Shown: positions 8,668 through 16,756 of the stretch, in pieces | Numbering within the stretch: position 1 is the first letter of the stretch | Layout of the letters: the number at the start of each line of letters is the position of its first letter | The notes under the pieces: model-generated | What the model was told of the DNA's origin: nothing | The model's input: the letters and a program-made list of their open reading frames with translations, nothing else | Database searches by the model: none | Assembly: GCA_029246995.1 (NCBI GenBank) | Contig: JAQWMB010000024.1 | Coordinates: 1 to 44,128, forward strand | Length of the DNA stretch: 44,128 nt | Direction: 5' to 3' | Origin: Dehalococcoidia bacterium | Lineage (GTDB): Bacteria; Chloroflexota; Dehalococcoidia; UBA2979 | Position numbers and translations under genes: made by a program

Positions 8668-9459
8668 TTACATACTACTGCTTAGATCAATGGGCAAAGT
8701 AAGTCCATTGGTTGACAATTGAGAATTATGCACAGAAATTGTTTGATTTGCAAAAGATTGTAATGTAGCAAGAATAAATTTTGGTTCAATTGCAAGGCCC
8801 AATTCTCTTATAGATTTAAATAACTCAGAATTTTGAATTTCTTTATTGTCCATTACTCCTGAATAATTTAGTAATTGATTCCAGAGATGTTCATTCGATT
8901 CATTCCGTATTTCAAAATTACAGGTTGTTGCTACAGGTCCTCGATCAACTTCTTTTGTAGCTTGATGCATCATCATTCCAGATATTTTTGAATTAGCTTT
9001 AATTAGTTTAATAATCACCTCTTGCCATGTTCCTGTTGGACCATCAGGCAGTGCAGGATGTAAGTTTAATAGATAATTTTTCTTACAGAATGCGGCAGAA
9101 AAAATTAACATATACCCACCTAGTATGCCAATATCATATTCCTGATTATCTATCAATTTATTAATTTCAATATCATAATCCTCTCGCCATTGAGGTAACG
9201 ACTCTCCATTTTGATTCAGAGATAGTTTATAATTTTTTTTAAAATCTTTAGATGAAAGAGTAAGTAGTGTGATTTTCTTTTTTTCAACTTCATTAAAAAA
9301 TAAGTCAGTATTGTTAGATTCATTTGGAGACCTATTTGAAAAAACAAATTCAATATTTGCATCCAATGCACCACTCTGTATTGCAGTAGCTACGTTGTCA
9401 AACATACCTTTTGAACCGGGACCTCGTGCTGTAGTAAACCAACCTATGCGTAAAGTCAT
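8668..9459 (-). CDS. purN: Phosphoribosylglycinamide formyltransferase-like protein (PurN family, divergent)
   Basis: A 263-residue folate-dependent formyltransferase expected to formylate GAR in purine synthesis. The catalytic triad residues are all present: Asn and His in NLHPALPDGPTGTWQEV and Asp in KEVDRGPV. It is longer than E. coli PurN (about 212), and its N-terminal loop reads TTARGPGSKGMF rather than the usual SGNGSN type; from memory this variant occurs in Chloroflexota. ATG at 9459 is chosen because GAGG lies nine bases upstream; a longer TTG start at 9477 or ATG at 9468 would sit on that ribosome binding site. It starts two bases after the xseB stop. Specificity for GAR is inferred, not shown. 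Confidence 0.82.
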   Translation of the reverse strand: MTLRIGWFTTARGPGSKGMFDNVATAIQSGALDANIEFVFSNRSPNESNNTDLFFNEVEKKKITLLTLSSKDFKKNYKLSLNQNGESLPQWREDYDIEINKLIDNQEYDIGILGGYMLIFSAAFCKKNYLLNLHPALPDGPTGTWQEVIIKLIKANSKISGMMMHQATKEVDRGPVATTCNFEIRNESNEHLWNQLLNYSGVMDNKEIQNSELFKSIRELGLAIEPKFILATLQSFANQTISVHNSQLSTNGLTLPIDLSSSM

Positions 9460-9460
9460 T

Positions 9461-9697
9461 TCAATCATCCTCTTCAAGGGTGTTATTAAGTTTATTTAAA
9501 TCAGTTTTGAGAGTTTCTATAGTTAGTTCAGCTTTGGAGAGTTCTTCATCTAGAGATTTTGCAATATTAATTCCTGCTTTATATAAATCAATTGATTCCT
9601 GCAATGTAATTGTTCCAGATTGTAAATTATTAGCAATTTCTTCAAGCTCATCCATTAGCTGCTCGATGTCAATTTTTTGTTTTTTATTATTTGTCAT
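9461..9697 (-). CDS. xseB: Exodeoxyribonuclease VII small subunit
   Basis: The 78-residue small subunit that assembles with XseA into exonuclease VII, a single-strand DNA exonuclease. It has the expected coiled-coil pattern: the first helix contains DIEQLMDELEEIANNLQ, followed by SGTITLQESIDLYKAG and a second helix rich in Leu and Glu. AAGGAG stands six bases before the ATG. Its start overlaps the end of xseA by 11 bases and its stop is two bases before the purN-like start, so xseA-xseB-purN form one translationally coupled unit. Confidence 0.92.
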   Translation of the reverse strand: MTNNKKQKIDIEQLMDELEEIANNLQSGTITLQESIDLYKAGINIAKSLDEELSKAELTIETLKTDLNKLNNTLEEDD

Positions 9698-10928
9698 TAT
9701 TACTCCTTATAGCCGATTCAATTGCACCATCAACAAGATTAATCATGAAATGCTTTTCTTTTATTAAATCTTGTTTTTTATTAATAATCTTATTTTTTTT
9801 ATTAGTAATGATTGAATATCCTCGTTCCATTACTTTTTTATGTGACAAGGCATCCATTCTATCTTTTAAGGCTTGATTTTTTAGTTTATTTGCATTAAGT
9901 GTTCTTGATGCAGCATTACTAATAAAAATTAAATTTTTATTAGCCGTATTTTTAATTTCTAAAGTTTTAAATTGTTTTTTTGTAAGAAAGCTTAATTTTT
10001 TTATATATGAATTTTTTAGAATTAATAAATTATTTTTGAGTAGATCGTATGCATTGTTTTGTAAATCATTAATATTTTTTTTTATTATTGTGATATCTGG
10101 AGTAATTATTTCTGCTGCCTCAGAGGGAGTTGCTACAGATACATCTGATACCAAGTCTGACAGTGTTGAATTTTTTTGATGTCCTAATGCAGTAATAACA
10201 GGGTGCTTAAATTTAAAAATAGAACGAACCACATTCTCCGAGTTAAAAATGTCAAAGTCCTCATCAGCACCTCCTCCTCGGGCAATTATTGTAATATCTG
10301 GTTGAAATGACGAGAGTGAGCTTAGTGCTTTGATTATTTGTTGCTCAGCACCAGATCCTTGAACTGAAGCGGGACATAATAATATATGCATGAGAGGCCA
10401 TCTTCTGTTAATAATCTGTATTAAATCTTTTATTACTGCACCTTGGGCCGATGTAATAATACCAATTGTAGTTGGATACTTCGGTAGTATTCTTTTTCTA
10501 CTCTTTTCAAAGAGTCCTTCATCTTGAAGCATTTGCTTTAATCTTAGTAATTCTGCTTCTTTAGAGCCATCGTTACCAAAATAAATGAAATCAGAAACAA
10601 ATTGAAGTCTTCCTTTTTGCTTATATATATCCACACTTCCATGTACGAGAACCTCTTTACCTACCTGAGTCGTTTGATCAAGTTTTTGAAATGAATTACT
10701 AAATGCGATGCATTCAATACTTGCATGATTGTCTTGTAATGAAAAAAAATGATTTTGATTAGCAGAAAAAGTATAGTTAATTAGTTCGCCACGTACCCAA
10801 ATATTTTTAAATTGACTGCTATATAATTGATTTGATAACAATTCAACAAGTTCGCTAATAGATGAGTAAGAATCAATTTGACTATAATCATTAAATGTAC
10901 TTGCTAGAGCATCAGGATAATCGCTCAA
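9687..10928 (-). CDS. xseA: Exodeoxyribonuclease VII large subunit
   Basis: The 413-residue catalytic subunit of exonuclease VII, which degrades single-stranded DNA to oligonucleotides in repair. An N-terminal OB-fold begins near residue 23 (ISELVELLSNQL, NIWVRGELINY, HFFSLQD). The catalytic core shows GIITSAQGAVIKDL, RRWP, IARGGGADEDFDIFN and VITALGHQ, and a helical C-terminus ends with a conserved RGYSII. The start is TTG at 10928, supported by GGAG six bases upstream, even though this lies inside the last 17 bases of efp. No ATG occurs before the OB-fold. The gene overlaps xseB by 11 bases. Confidence 0.94.
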   Translation of the reverse strand: MSDYPDALASTFNDYSQIDSYSSISELVELLSNQLYSSQFKNIWVRGELINYTFSANQNHFFSLQDNHASIECIAFSNSFQKLDQTTQVGKEVLVHGSVDIYKQKGRLQFVSDFIYFGNDGSKEAELLRLKQMLQDEGLFEKSRKRILPKYPTTIGIITSAQGAVIKDLIQIINRRWPLMHILLCPASVQGSGAEQQIIKALSSLSSFQPDITIIARGGGADEDFDIFNSENVVRSIFKFKHPVITALGHQKNSTLSDLVSDVSVATPSEAAEIITPDITIIKKNINDLQNNAYDLLKNNLLILKNSYIKKLSFLTKKQFKTLEIKNTANKNLIFISNAASRTLNANKLKNQALKDRMDALSHKKVMERGYSIITNKKNKIINKKQDLIKEKHFMINLVDGAIESAIRSNNDK

Positions 10929-11469
10929 GATATTCTCCAGTATCAGTAGAAATTTTCAATTTATCGCCTACATTGATGAAGAGCGGTACATTAATTGATA
11001 GACCGGTTTCGAGTTGGGCAGGCTTTGTGGCTCCAGAAGAAGTGTCACCTTTGATGCCAGGATCGGATTCTGTAACTGTTAATTCTACAGCTGGAGGTAA
11101 TTCTATTCCAAGTACTTCATCACCTGCCATTATTCCTTGTATTGCAGCACCTTCTATAATAAATTGCATCTCATCTTTAATTGTATCTTGATTCATTGAT
11201 ACTTGTTCGTATGAGTCATTGTTCATAAATATATGCTGTTGTCCTTCTCTATAAAGATATTGCAATGTACGACGTTCAACTTGAGCTTCTTGTAATTTTT
11301 CACCTGCATTAAAGCTTTTTTCTGTTATTGAACCAGAACGTAAATCTTTAACTTTAACTTTGTAAACTGCTGATTTTTTTGTTTTTACATGTTGCACTAA
11401 TAGAACCTGTAATAGGCGTCCATCAATTTCAATGCTTTTACCTTTTTTTAAATCGCCAAGATTAATCAT
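10912..11469 (-). CDS. efp: Translation elongation factor P
   Basis: A 185-residue EF-P, which helps ribosomes pass polyproline stretches. The three-domain layout is visible, with YLYREGQQHIFMNNDSYEQ in domain II and DPGIKGDTSSGATKPA and NVPLFINVGDKLKI in domain III. The domain I loop is odd. Instead of the usual KPGKG-type tip that carries the modified residue 34, it reads HVKTKKSAVYKV, so the proline and glycines are missing and the loop seems one residue shorter. K31 or K32 is the likely tip residue. The ATG has AAGGAG at ideal spacing. The gene follows pepP and overlaps xseA by 17 bases. Confidence 0.93.
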   Translation of the reverse strand: MINLGDLKKGKSIEIDGRLLQVLLVQHVKTKKSAVYKVKVKDLRSGSITEKSFNAGEKLQEAQVERRTLQYLYREGQQHIFMNNDSYEQVSMNQDTIKDEMQFIIEGAAIQGIMAGDEVLGIELPPAVELTVTESDPGIKGDTSSGATKPAQLETGLSINVPLFINVGDKLKISTDTGEYLERLS

Positions 11470-11506
11470 TATTTAACTCCTTGAGACATCTATTACTTTG
11501 CCCTCA

Positions 11507-12577
11507 TTATTTACTGGCAGTTGTTAATTGCCTCAATCCAGTATCTGTTACTTCAAACATATCTTCAATACGAATGCCACCCCATCCTTGTATATAAATC
11601 CCCGGTTCAATTGTAATTATTGTACCAGTTTCTAAAATATCTTCTGATTTCTTATCTAAATATGGCTGCTCATGTACCTCTTTTCCTACGCCATGCCCTA
11701 ATCCATGAATAAATAAATCATTGATATTTGCTTCATTAAAAACAGTTTCAGCGATTGCATGCACTTCTTTTCCTAGCATTTTGGGTTCTGCTCTTTCACT
11801 AGCCATACTTTGAGCTAGCTTAACTAAAGTGTATAGCCTATCAAACTTAGTATTTTTTTTACCATTCCAGTATGTTCTTGTTATATCAGAAGCATATCCA
11901 TCAAGGTAAACACCCATGTCTATTAACACCATTGTGTTTTTTTCTATGGTATGCATACTTGGTTTTGCATGAGGTAATGCTGCTCGTGCACCTGAAGCAA
12001 CTATTGTGTCAAAAGACATTTTTTCTGCTCCAAGTTTTTTTGCATAAGCTTCAATATTATTTGCAAGTTCTTTTTCTGTAATGCCATTACTGATGTTACT
12101 TATCGCAAAATCAATGACTTCACTTGCGAGTTTTGCAGACTCTTCTATTTTTTTTATTTCATCTTTATTTTTGTACTTTCTTAATTTTAAAATGGGATTG
12201 TTAATGTCCTTGAGTATTATGATTCTTTGGGACTTTGGTATATTATCTATTATTGAATGATAATTTTTAAGGCTTACTTCATCTTCTAAAACGCCTATTT
12301 TAGATAATTTACTATCAATAATGATTTGACATATATTGTCAGTGCCATGTCTTTCACCAATACGAATATTCCATTGATTGGATTGCTCATTTGCCTGTAG
12401 TGCATACCTACTATCTGTTGCTAGTATATTCTCTGCTTTACTGATAAACACACATCCATTAGAACCTGTGAAGCCTGTCAGCCATTCAATATTTACTGGA
12501 GAAAAAATAACCAGAGCATCTACTGATAAATTTTTAAAATTGCTTCTTAATGTGTTTAAAGATTCATTTTTTAGCAT
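11507..12577 (-). CDS. pepP: Xaa-Pro aminopeptidase (M24 family)
   Basis: A cytosolic M24 metallopeptidase that removes an N-terminal residue preceding proline. The creatinase-like N-terminal domain contains NIEWLTGFTGSNG. The pita-bread catalytic domain carries all five metal ligands: two Asp in DMGVYLDGYASDITRTYW, His in HGLGHGVG, Glu in TIEPGIY and Glu in GIRIED. ATG 12577 (356 residues) is preferred because family members usually begin close to this point; ATG 12601 would add eight residues, and neither has a clear ribosome binding site. The start overlaps the aroQ end by 14 bases. Next to efp this is a conserved pairing in many bacteria, and both relate to proline-containing proteins. 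Confidence 0.92.
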   Translation of the reverse strand: MLKNESLNTLRSNFKNLSVDALVIFSPVNIEWLTGFTGSNGCVFISKAENILATDSRYALQANEQSNQWNIRIGERHGTDNICQIIIDSKLSKIGVLEDEVSLKNYHSIIDNIPKSQRIIILKDINNPILKLRKYKNKDEIKKIEESAKLASEVIDFAISNISNGITEKELANNIEAYAKKLGAEKMSFDTIVASGARAALPHAKPSMHTIEKNTMVLIDMGVYLDGYASDITRTYWNGKKNTKFDRLYTLVKLAQSMASERAEPKMLGKEVHAIAETVFNEANINDLFIHGLGHGVGKEVHEQPYLDKKSEDILETGTIITIEPGIYIQGWGGIRIEDMFEVTDTGLRQLTTASK

Positions 12578-13013
12578 TGAAATTATTTTGTATTCTTTCA
12601 TGCATTAATGTCAGTGCTGCTAAATAGCCTGATGGACCAAAACCACATATCTGGCCAATAGAAACCGGTGCTATGTATGAATGCGCTCTAAATTCTTCCC
12701 GGGCATAAATATTTGATAGATGCACCTCAATGGTAGGTGTCGTAATGGATTCTATGGCATCGGCAATTGCGATAGAAGTATGTGTGAATGCACCTGGATT
12801 GAAAATAATACCATCGCAGTCTATATTTTTTTGGAGAATATCTATTAATTCACCTTCGTGATTTGATTGTTCAAATTGCAGAACTATATCAAGAACTTTA
12901 GCTTGAATAAGCAATTTCTTTTCTATATCTTCTAATGTTTCTTGGCCGTAAATTTCAGGATTTCTTTTACCTAATAGATTTAAACTTGGGCCATTTAAAA
13001 TTAATATTTTCAT
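12564..13013 (-). CDS. aroQ: 3-dehydroquinate dehydratase, type II
   Basis: Catalyses the third shikimate-pathway step as the small, dodecameric type II enzyme; 149 residues is the normal length. Family blocks are all visible: LNGPSLNLLGKRNPEIYG with the catalytic Arg and Tyr, QSNHEGELID, IIFNPGAFTHTSIA, and EVHLSNIYAREEFRAHS with the catalytic His in the last block. The remaining shikimate genes here (aroE, aroC, aroKB) lie on the opposite strand about 11-15 kb away. The ATG start has only a weak upstream GGT. The end overlaps pepP. Confidence 0.96.
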   Translation of the reverse strand: MKILILNGPSLNLLGKRNPEIYGQETLEDIEKKLLIQAKVLDIVLQFEQSNHEGELIDILQKNIDCDGIIFNPGAFTHTSIAIADAIESITTPTIEVHLSNIYAREEFRAHSYIAPVSIGQICGFGPSGYLAALTLMHERIQNNFNAKK

Positions 13014-13035
13014 TTTTTACCACAAATTTATTATC

Positions 13036-13069
13036 TTTTATAATCATGTTCTCGTAAATGATTTTAAAA
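13036..13069 (-). repeat. Imperfect 12-bp inverted repeat between xer and aroQ
   Basis: The arms TTTTATAATCAT (13036-13047) and ATGATTTTAAAA (13058-13069) pair with one mismatch around a 10-base loop. It sits in the 75-base gap between the xer stop and the aroQ start. There is no U-run behind it, so it is not a standard intrinsic terminator. It may be an mRNA processing or decay-blocking hairpin. Confidence 0.45.
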
Positions 13070-13088
13070 GCTAAATAATGCTTTACTT

Positions 13089-14024
13089 CTATTCTCTACT
13101 TTTTTCAATTTTTCTAGTATTTTCTAAAGCTTTAGTGATAGTTGAGCGATAGGCTACTGTATTAATCCCAGTATATATTTGTGTTGTGTTGGCTGAACTA
13201 TGTCCTAAGAGTTGCTGGACGACTCTTAGGTCTGCATTGTTTTGTACTAAATGCGTTGCAAATGAATGTCTTAATAAATGAGGATGTATTTTTTTTAAAA
13301 TACCCGCTTGTTTGCCCATTTGGCTAGTAATTCTTTGTATTGCTCTTGTGGACAGTCTGTTCCCTGCATTATTAAGTAGTAATGCATCACTGCTATTACT
13401 TTTATTTAAATGCGGTCTTGATTCTTTGATATATCTTTTCATTGAAATTGCAGCTTCTTCACCAAATATACATATTCTTTCTTTCATGCCTTTGCCCATT
13501 ACTCGCAGTTGCATATTAATCATATCTATGTCTTCTAGATCAATTGTGACTAATTCAGATACTCTTATACCAGTTGCATATAATAGTTCAATAATACATT
13601 GATTTCTTATTTCAATTGGCTTTAAGTTGTTCTCTTCTGAATTTATAAGTTCGTCAATTTCATTTGTTGTTAAATATTTAGGCATATTCTTTGGTAACTT
13701 TCTATATTTAAGATTTAGTATGGAATCACCTGCCTTATTTTTAAGTTGATAATTATTTTTATATAACCAGGTATAAAATGTTTTTATTGAAGCGGTTATA
13801 CGTCTTAAAGATTTCTCTGAATAGTTTTTCCTTGATAGTTCATCTAAAAAGGCTCTTGCTATAGATCTACTTGCCATTAATATTTCTATATTATTCTCAT
13901 TTAAATAGTTTTGAAATTTTGTTAAGTCTCCTTTATAATTGCGAATTGTAAATTCAGACCTCTTTTTTATTTCAGACAGATAGTCTGTGTACTCATTGAT
14001 TAGTATTGGTTTATTTTTATGCAT
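13089..14024 (-). CDS. xerD: Tyrosine recombinase, XerC/XerD type
   Basis: A 311-residue site-specific recombinase of the type that resolves chromosome dimers at dif. An N-terminal SAM-like core-binding domain covers about residues 5-90 (EYTDYLSEIKKRSEFTIRNY). The catalytic domain has Arg in YATGIRVSELV, HPHLLRHSFATHL with His and Arg, LGHSSANTTQIY with His and the nucleophilic Tyr. ATG 14024 is chosen; a TTG six codons earlier has no better ribosome binding site. No mobile-element context is seen and the flanks are housekeeping genes, so this is likely the chromosomal Xer rather than a phage integrase. Only one Xer gene is in the window, and XerC versus XerD cannot be settled. Confidence 0.88.
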   Translation of the reverse strand: MHKNKPILINEYTDYLSEIKKRSEFTIRNYKGDLTKFQNYLNENNIEILMASRSIARAFLDELSRKNYSEKSLRRITASIKTFYTWLYKNNYQLKNKAGDSILNLKYRKLPKNMPKYLTTNEIDELINSEENNLKPIEIRNQCIIELLYATGIRVSELVTIDLEDIDMINMQLRVMGKGMKERICIFGEEAAISMKRYIKESRPHLNKSNSSDALLLNNAGNRLSTRAIQRITSQMGKQAGILKKIHPHLLRHSFATHLVQNNADLRVVQQLLGHSSANTTQIYTGINTVAYRSTITKALENTRKIEKSRE

Positions 14025-14027
14025 ATG

Positions 14028-14046
14028 AGTATTGTATATCAATACT
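14028..14046 (-). repeat. 7-bp perfect inverted repeat just upstream of xer
   Basis: AGTATTG (14028-14034) and CAATACT (14040-14046) flank TATAT, only a few bases before the xer ATG. Next to it, ACTTAACATAA (14044-14054) resembles one E. coli dif arm at 10 of 11 positions, but the other arm does not fit. It could be an operator overlapping an AT-rich promoter or an mRNA hairpin over the start region. Confidence 0.4.
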
Positions 14047-14081
14047 TAACATAATAGATGAAAAAAGGACACTAAACGTAG

Positions 14082-16643
14082 TTATTTCTTACTATCACGT
14101 ATTCGTTTTTTTTCCATTAATTCTGAAGCAATTTCAATAGTAATTTCTTGCCCTATATATTCTTTTGGAATGCTTGCATTCTTCTTTCCATCGGTAACAT
14201 ACGGACCAAATCTGCCATTTTTCTTTATTAATAGCAATCCAGTATTAGTATCTTCACCAATTTCTAATTGAGAAGGCTTACTAGCTAGCAGCGCAATGGC
14301 ATCATCCAATGTTAAATGTTCAAGTTTTTCATATGATTCAATCGATGCTGATTTTGAACCTGATTTTAAATATGGGCCTCTTCTCCCATAATGTGCCGTA
14401 ACTGGTTTATCATCATCAGGGTGTATTCCTATTTCTTTTGGGTATTCAAGTAATTGTAAAGCAGTCTCTCGATTTATATCTTCAAGTATCATGTTGGGCC
14501 ACAGGCCTGCTCTTTTCACAACTGGATCATCTAAGGATTCGTCTGTTACTTGAATGTAAGGGCCAAATTTACCAGTTTTTAATTCTATGACGCCTCCTCC
14601 TTCGTATTCTCCAAAGTTTTTACCTTGTACAGCTAATGAATTTAACATTGCTAGCGCAGAAGAAACTGTTAATTCATCAGGAGGAACTTCATTGGAAACA
14701 GCAATTTTTTTATCGGTATCTCCAATTTGTAGGTATGGACCAAATTGACCAACTCTCAGAGCGATCTCTGTACCTTGATCATCAGTTCCAATTTGAATTG
14801 ATGATATTAGTCTTGGATCAATATTCTCCCAACAATGTTCTATTCTTTTTCTTAAGCCGATAGACGAGAGATTTTTACTTGTTTGCGTGTCTCCAAAATA
14901 AAATTGTGATAACCAAGGCGCTCTATTAATTTTTCCTGTTGAAATTGAATCTAGATCATTTTCCATACGAGCAGTGAAATCTAAATCTACCAACTCAGGA
15001 AAATATGCTTCAAGCAACTGAGTAATTGCTATGCCAGTAAAAGTAGGTATTAGCGTAGTTCCTTTTTTGAAAGCATATTTTCTGTTAATAATTGTCTGTA
15101 TTGTTGCAGAATATGTAGAAGGCCTTCCAATACTTAATTCTTCTAACATTTTTACAAGACTAGCTTCAGTAAAACGATTGATAGGTTTAGTGACATGTTC
15201 AGAATTTACAGCGCTTATAACAGCCAGCACTTCGCCTTCATTTATTTCAGGAAATATCTGATTTTTTTCGTCAATTTCATCAATGTCATCAATATCTTCT
15301 TTATAAAGTATTTGAAATCCATCGAAGTCAATTTTAGAGCCCTGAGCAACAAAGTCTAAGTTCATATCTTTATCAATAGTAGAAGTAGCATTGATTTTCA
15401 TTCTTGTAGCTTGAGTGTTTGTCATTTGTGAAGCTAAGGTTCGTTGCCATATCATCTTATAAAGCTTACTAGCAACTGATGAGATTGTTGAAGGTAGATC
15501 ATCAGGGTGTTTTGGCATATCTCCAGCTGGTCTAATGGCTTCGTGTGCTTCCTGAGTGTTTTTATTTTTAGATGCATATGTCTTTGGAGCTTTAGATAAG
15601 TATTTTTCGCCATATAAAGTACTTATTGCCTGCCTAATACCGTTAATAGCTGAGCTTGCAATGCTTACTGAGTCAGTACGCATGTATGTGATAAAACCAT
15701 TTTCATATAGTTCTTGAGCTGCACTCATAGTATTTCGAGTTGATAGTTTTAACTTTCTACCTGATTCTTGTTGTAAAGTAGAAGTTGTAAATGGTCTAGG
15801 TCCTTTAGTTTCATATTGTTGCGTTGTAACTGAAATAATATTAATTTCATGATCTGTAAGTTTGTTTTTAATTTCGTTTGCAGTGCTGTAATCTAATTGC
15901 ATAGTTTTATCAGGATTTAATAAGCTTGCTGTGATTCCATCAATATCTTTACCTATTGCTATTCTCATTTTGTTTATATTTAATAATCTAAATTCAATGT
16001 TTTCATTCTTTTTCAATGTAGTAATTTTGATACTTGCATATTCTGATGGTTTAAATTGCATTCGAATTCTTTCGCGATCTACCAATATTTTTAAAGCTGA
16101 TGATTGCACTCTTCCTGCCGATAAACCCTTTTGAACAGTTCTCCATAAGATAGGTGAAATTTGATAACCTACTAGTCTATCGAGGATTCTCCTTGCCTCT
16201 TGTGCATCCACAAGCTGCCGATCTATCTCTCTTGTATTTTTAATTGCTTCTAGAATTGCAGATTCAGTAATTTCATGAAAAACCATTCTTTTTGCTGGTA
16301 TTTTATCTCCAATTTCTTCAAGGATGTGCCATGCAATGGCTTCGCCTTCTCTGTCTTCATCAGTTGCTAGAAATATAGAATCAGCTTTTTTTGCTATTTT
16401 TTTTAATTCTGACACTCGTTTTTTTTGCTCTTTTGTCATTACATATGTTGGAGTGAAATCTTTATTGATATTAATACCGATAACTTCTTCACTAAAATCT
16501 TTTCTAAATTTTTCTGGGATTTCCGATTTTTTTGAGGGGATATCCCTTACATGACCAACTGATGCCAGTACTTCATATTCACTGCTAAGAAACTTTTTTA
16601 TCGTCTTTGCTTTTGTTGGTGATTCCACTACAACTAAATACAT
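14082..16643 (-). CDS. topA: DNA topoisomerase I
   Basis: An 853-residue type IA topoisomerase that relaxes negative supercoils. The Toprim domain starts at VVESPTKAKTI and carries DEDREGEAIAWH with the metal-binding acidic residues. The catalytic Tyr is in GFITYMRTDS, and LSIGRPSTYS marks the hinge region. The C-terminal third has no cysteine zinc fingers; it is made of at least four FGPY-type repeats (QFGPYLQIG, KFGPYIQV, RRGPYLK, RFGPYVTDG), the topo I C-terminal repeat also used by Actinobacteria. The ATG start is preceded by no strong ribosome binding site; an 11-bp inverted repeat lies 20 bases upstream. It follows the CBS-domain gene and precedes xer on the same strand. Confidence 0.96.
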   Translation of the reverse strand: MYLVVVESPTKAKTIKKFLSSEYEVLASVGHVRDIPSKKSEIPEKFRKDFSEEVIGININKDFTPTYVMTKEQKKRVSELKKIAKKADSIFLATDEDREGEAIAWHILEEIGDKIPAKRMVFHEITESAILEAIKNTREIDRQLVDAQEARRILDRLVGYQISPILWRTVQKGLSAGRVQSSALKILVDRERIRMQFKPSEYASIKITTLKKNENIEFRLLNINKMRIAIGKDIDGITASLLNPDKTMQLDYSTANEIKNKLTDHEINIISVTTQQYETKGPRPFTTSTLQQESGRKLKLSTRNTMSAAQELYENGFITYMRTDSVSIASSAINGIRQAISTLYGEKYLSKAPKTYASKNKNTQEAHEAIRPAGDMPKHPDDLPSTISSVASKLYKMIWQRTLASQMTNTQATRMKINATSTIDKDMNLDFVAQGSKIDFDGFQILYKEDIDDIDEIDEKNQIFPEINEGEVLAVISAVNSEHVTKPINRFTEASLVKMLEELSIGRPSTYSATIQTIINRKYAFKKGTTLIPTFTGIAITQLLEAYFPELVDLDFTARMENDLDSISTGKINRAPWLSQFYFGDTQTSKNLSSIGLRKRIEHCWENIDPRLISSIQIGTDDQGTEIALRVGQFGPYLQIGDTDKKIAVSNEVPPDELTVSSALAMLNSLAVQGKNFGEYEGGGVIELKTGKFGPYIQVTDESLDDPVVKRAGLWPNMILEDINRETALQLLEYPKEIGIHPDDDKPVTAHYGRRGPYLKSGSKSASIESYEKLEHLTLDDAIALLASKPSQLEIGEDTNTGLLLIKKNGRFGPYVTDGKKNASIPKEYIGQEITIEIASELMEKKRIRDSKK

Positions 16644-16662
16644 AAATGCCTTAAATACTAAT

Positions 16663-16687
16663 TTAGATTATTATTTTAATAATCTAA
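16663..16687 (-). repeat. 11-bp perfect inverted repeat upstream of topA
   Basis: TTAGATTATTA (16663-16673) and TAATAATCTAA (16677-16687) are perfect complements around a TTT loop, 20 bases before the topA start in a 113-base gap. It is purely AT-rich apart from one G-C pair per arm and lacks a terminator U-tract. It may be an operator, a supercoiling-sensitive cruciform, or an mRNA hairpin controlling topA. Confidence 0.5.
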
Positions 16688-16756
16688 TGATTGATTGACT
16701 GCAACACAATTTGATAATAATATTCAAATATTTTTTACTTCAGAGAAATTATGTTA

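Noticed and set aside
14028-14062. Complete dif site upstream of xer
   Set aside because: Only one 11-base arm resembles E. coli dif; the spacer and opposite arm do not, and dif normally lies at the terminus rather than in the xer promoter.
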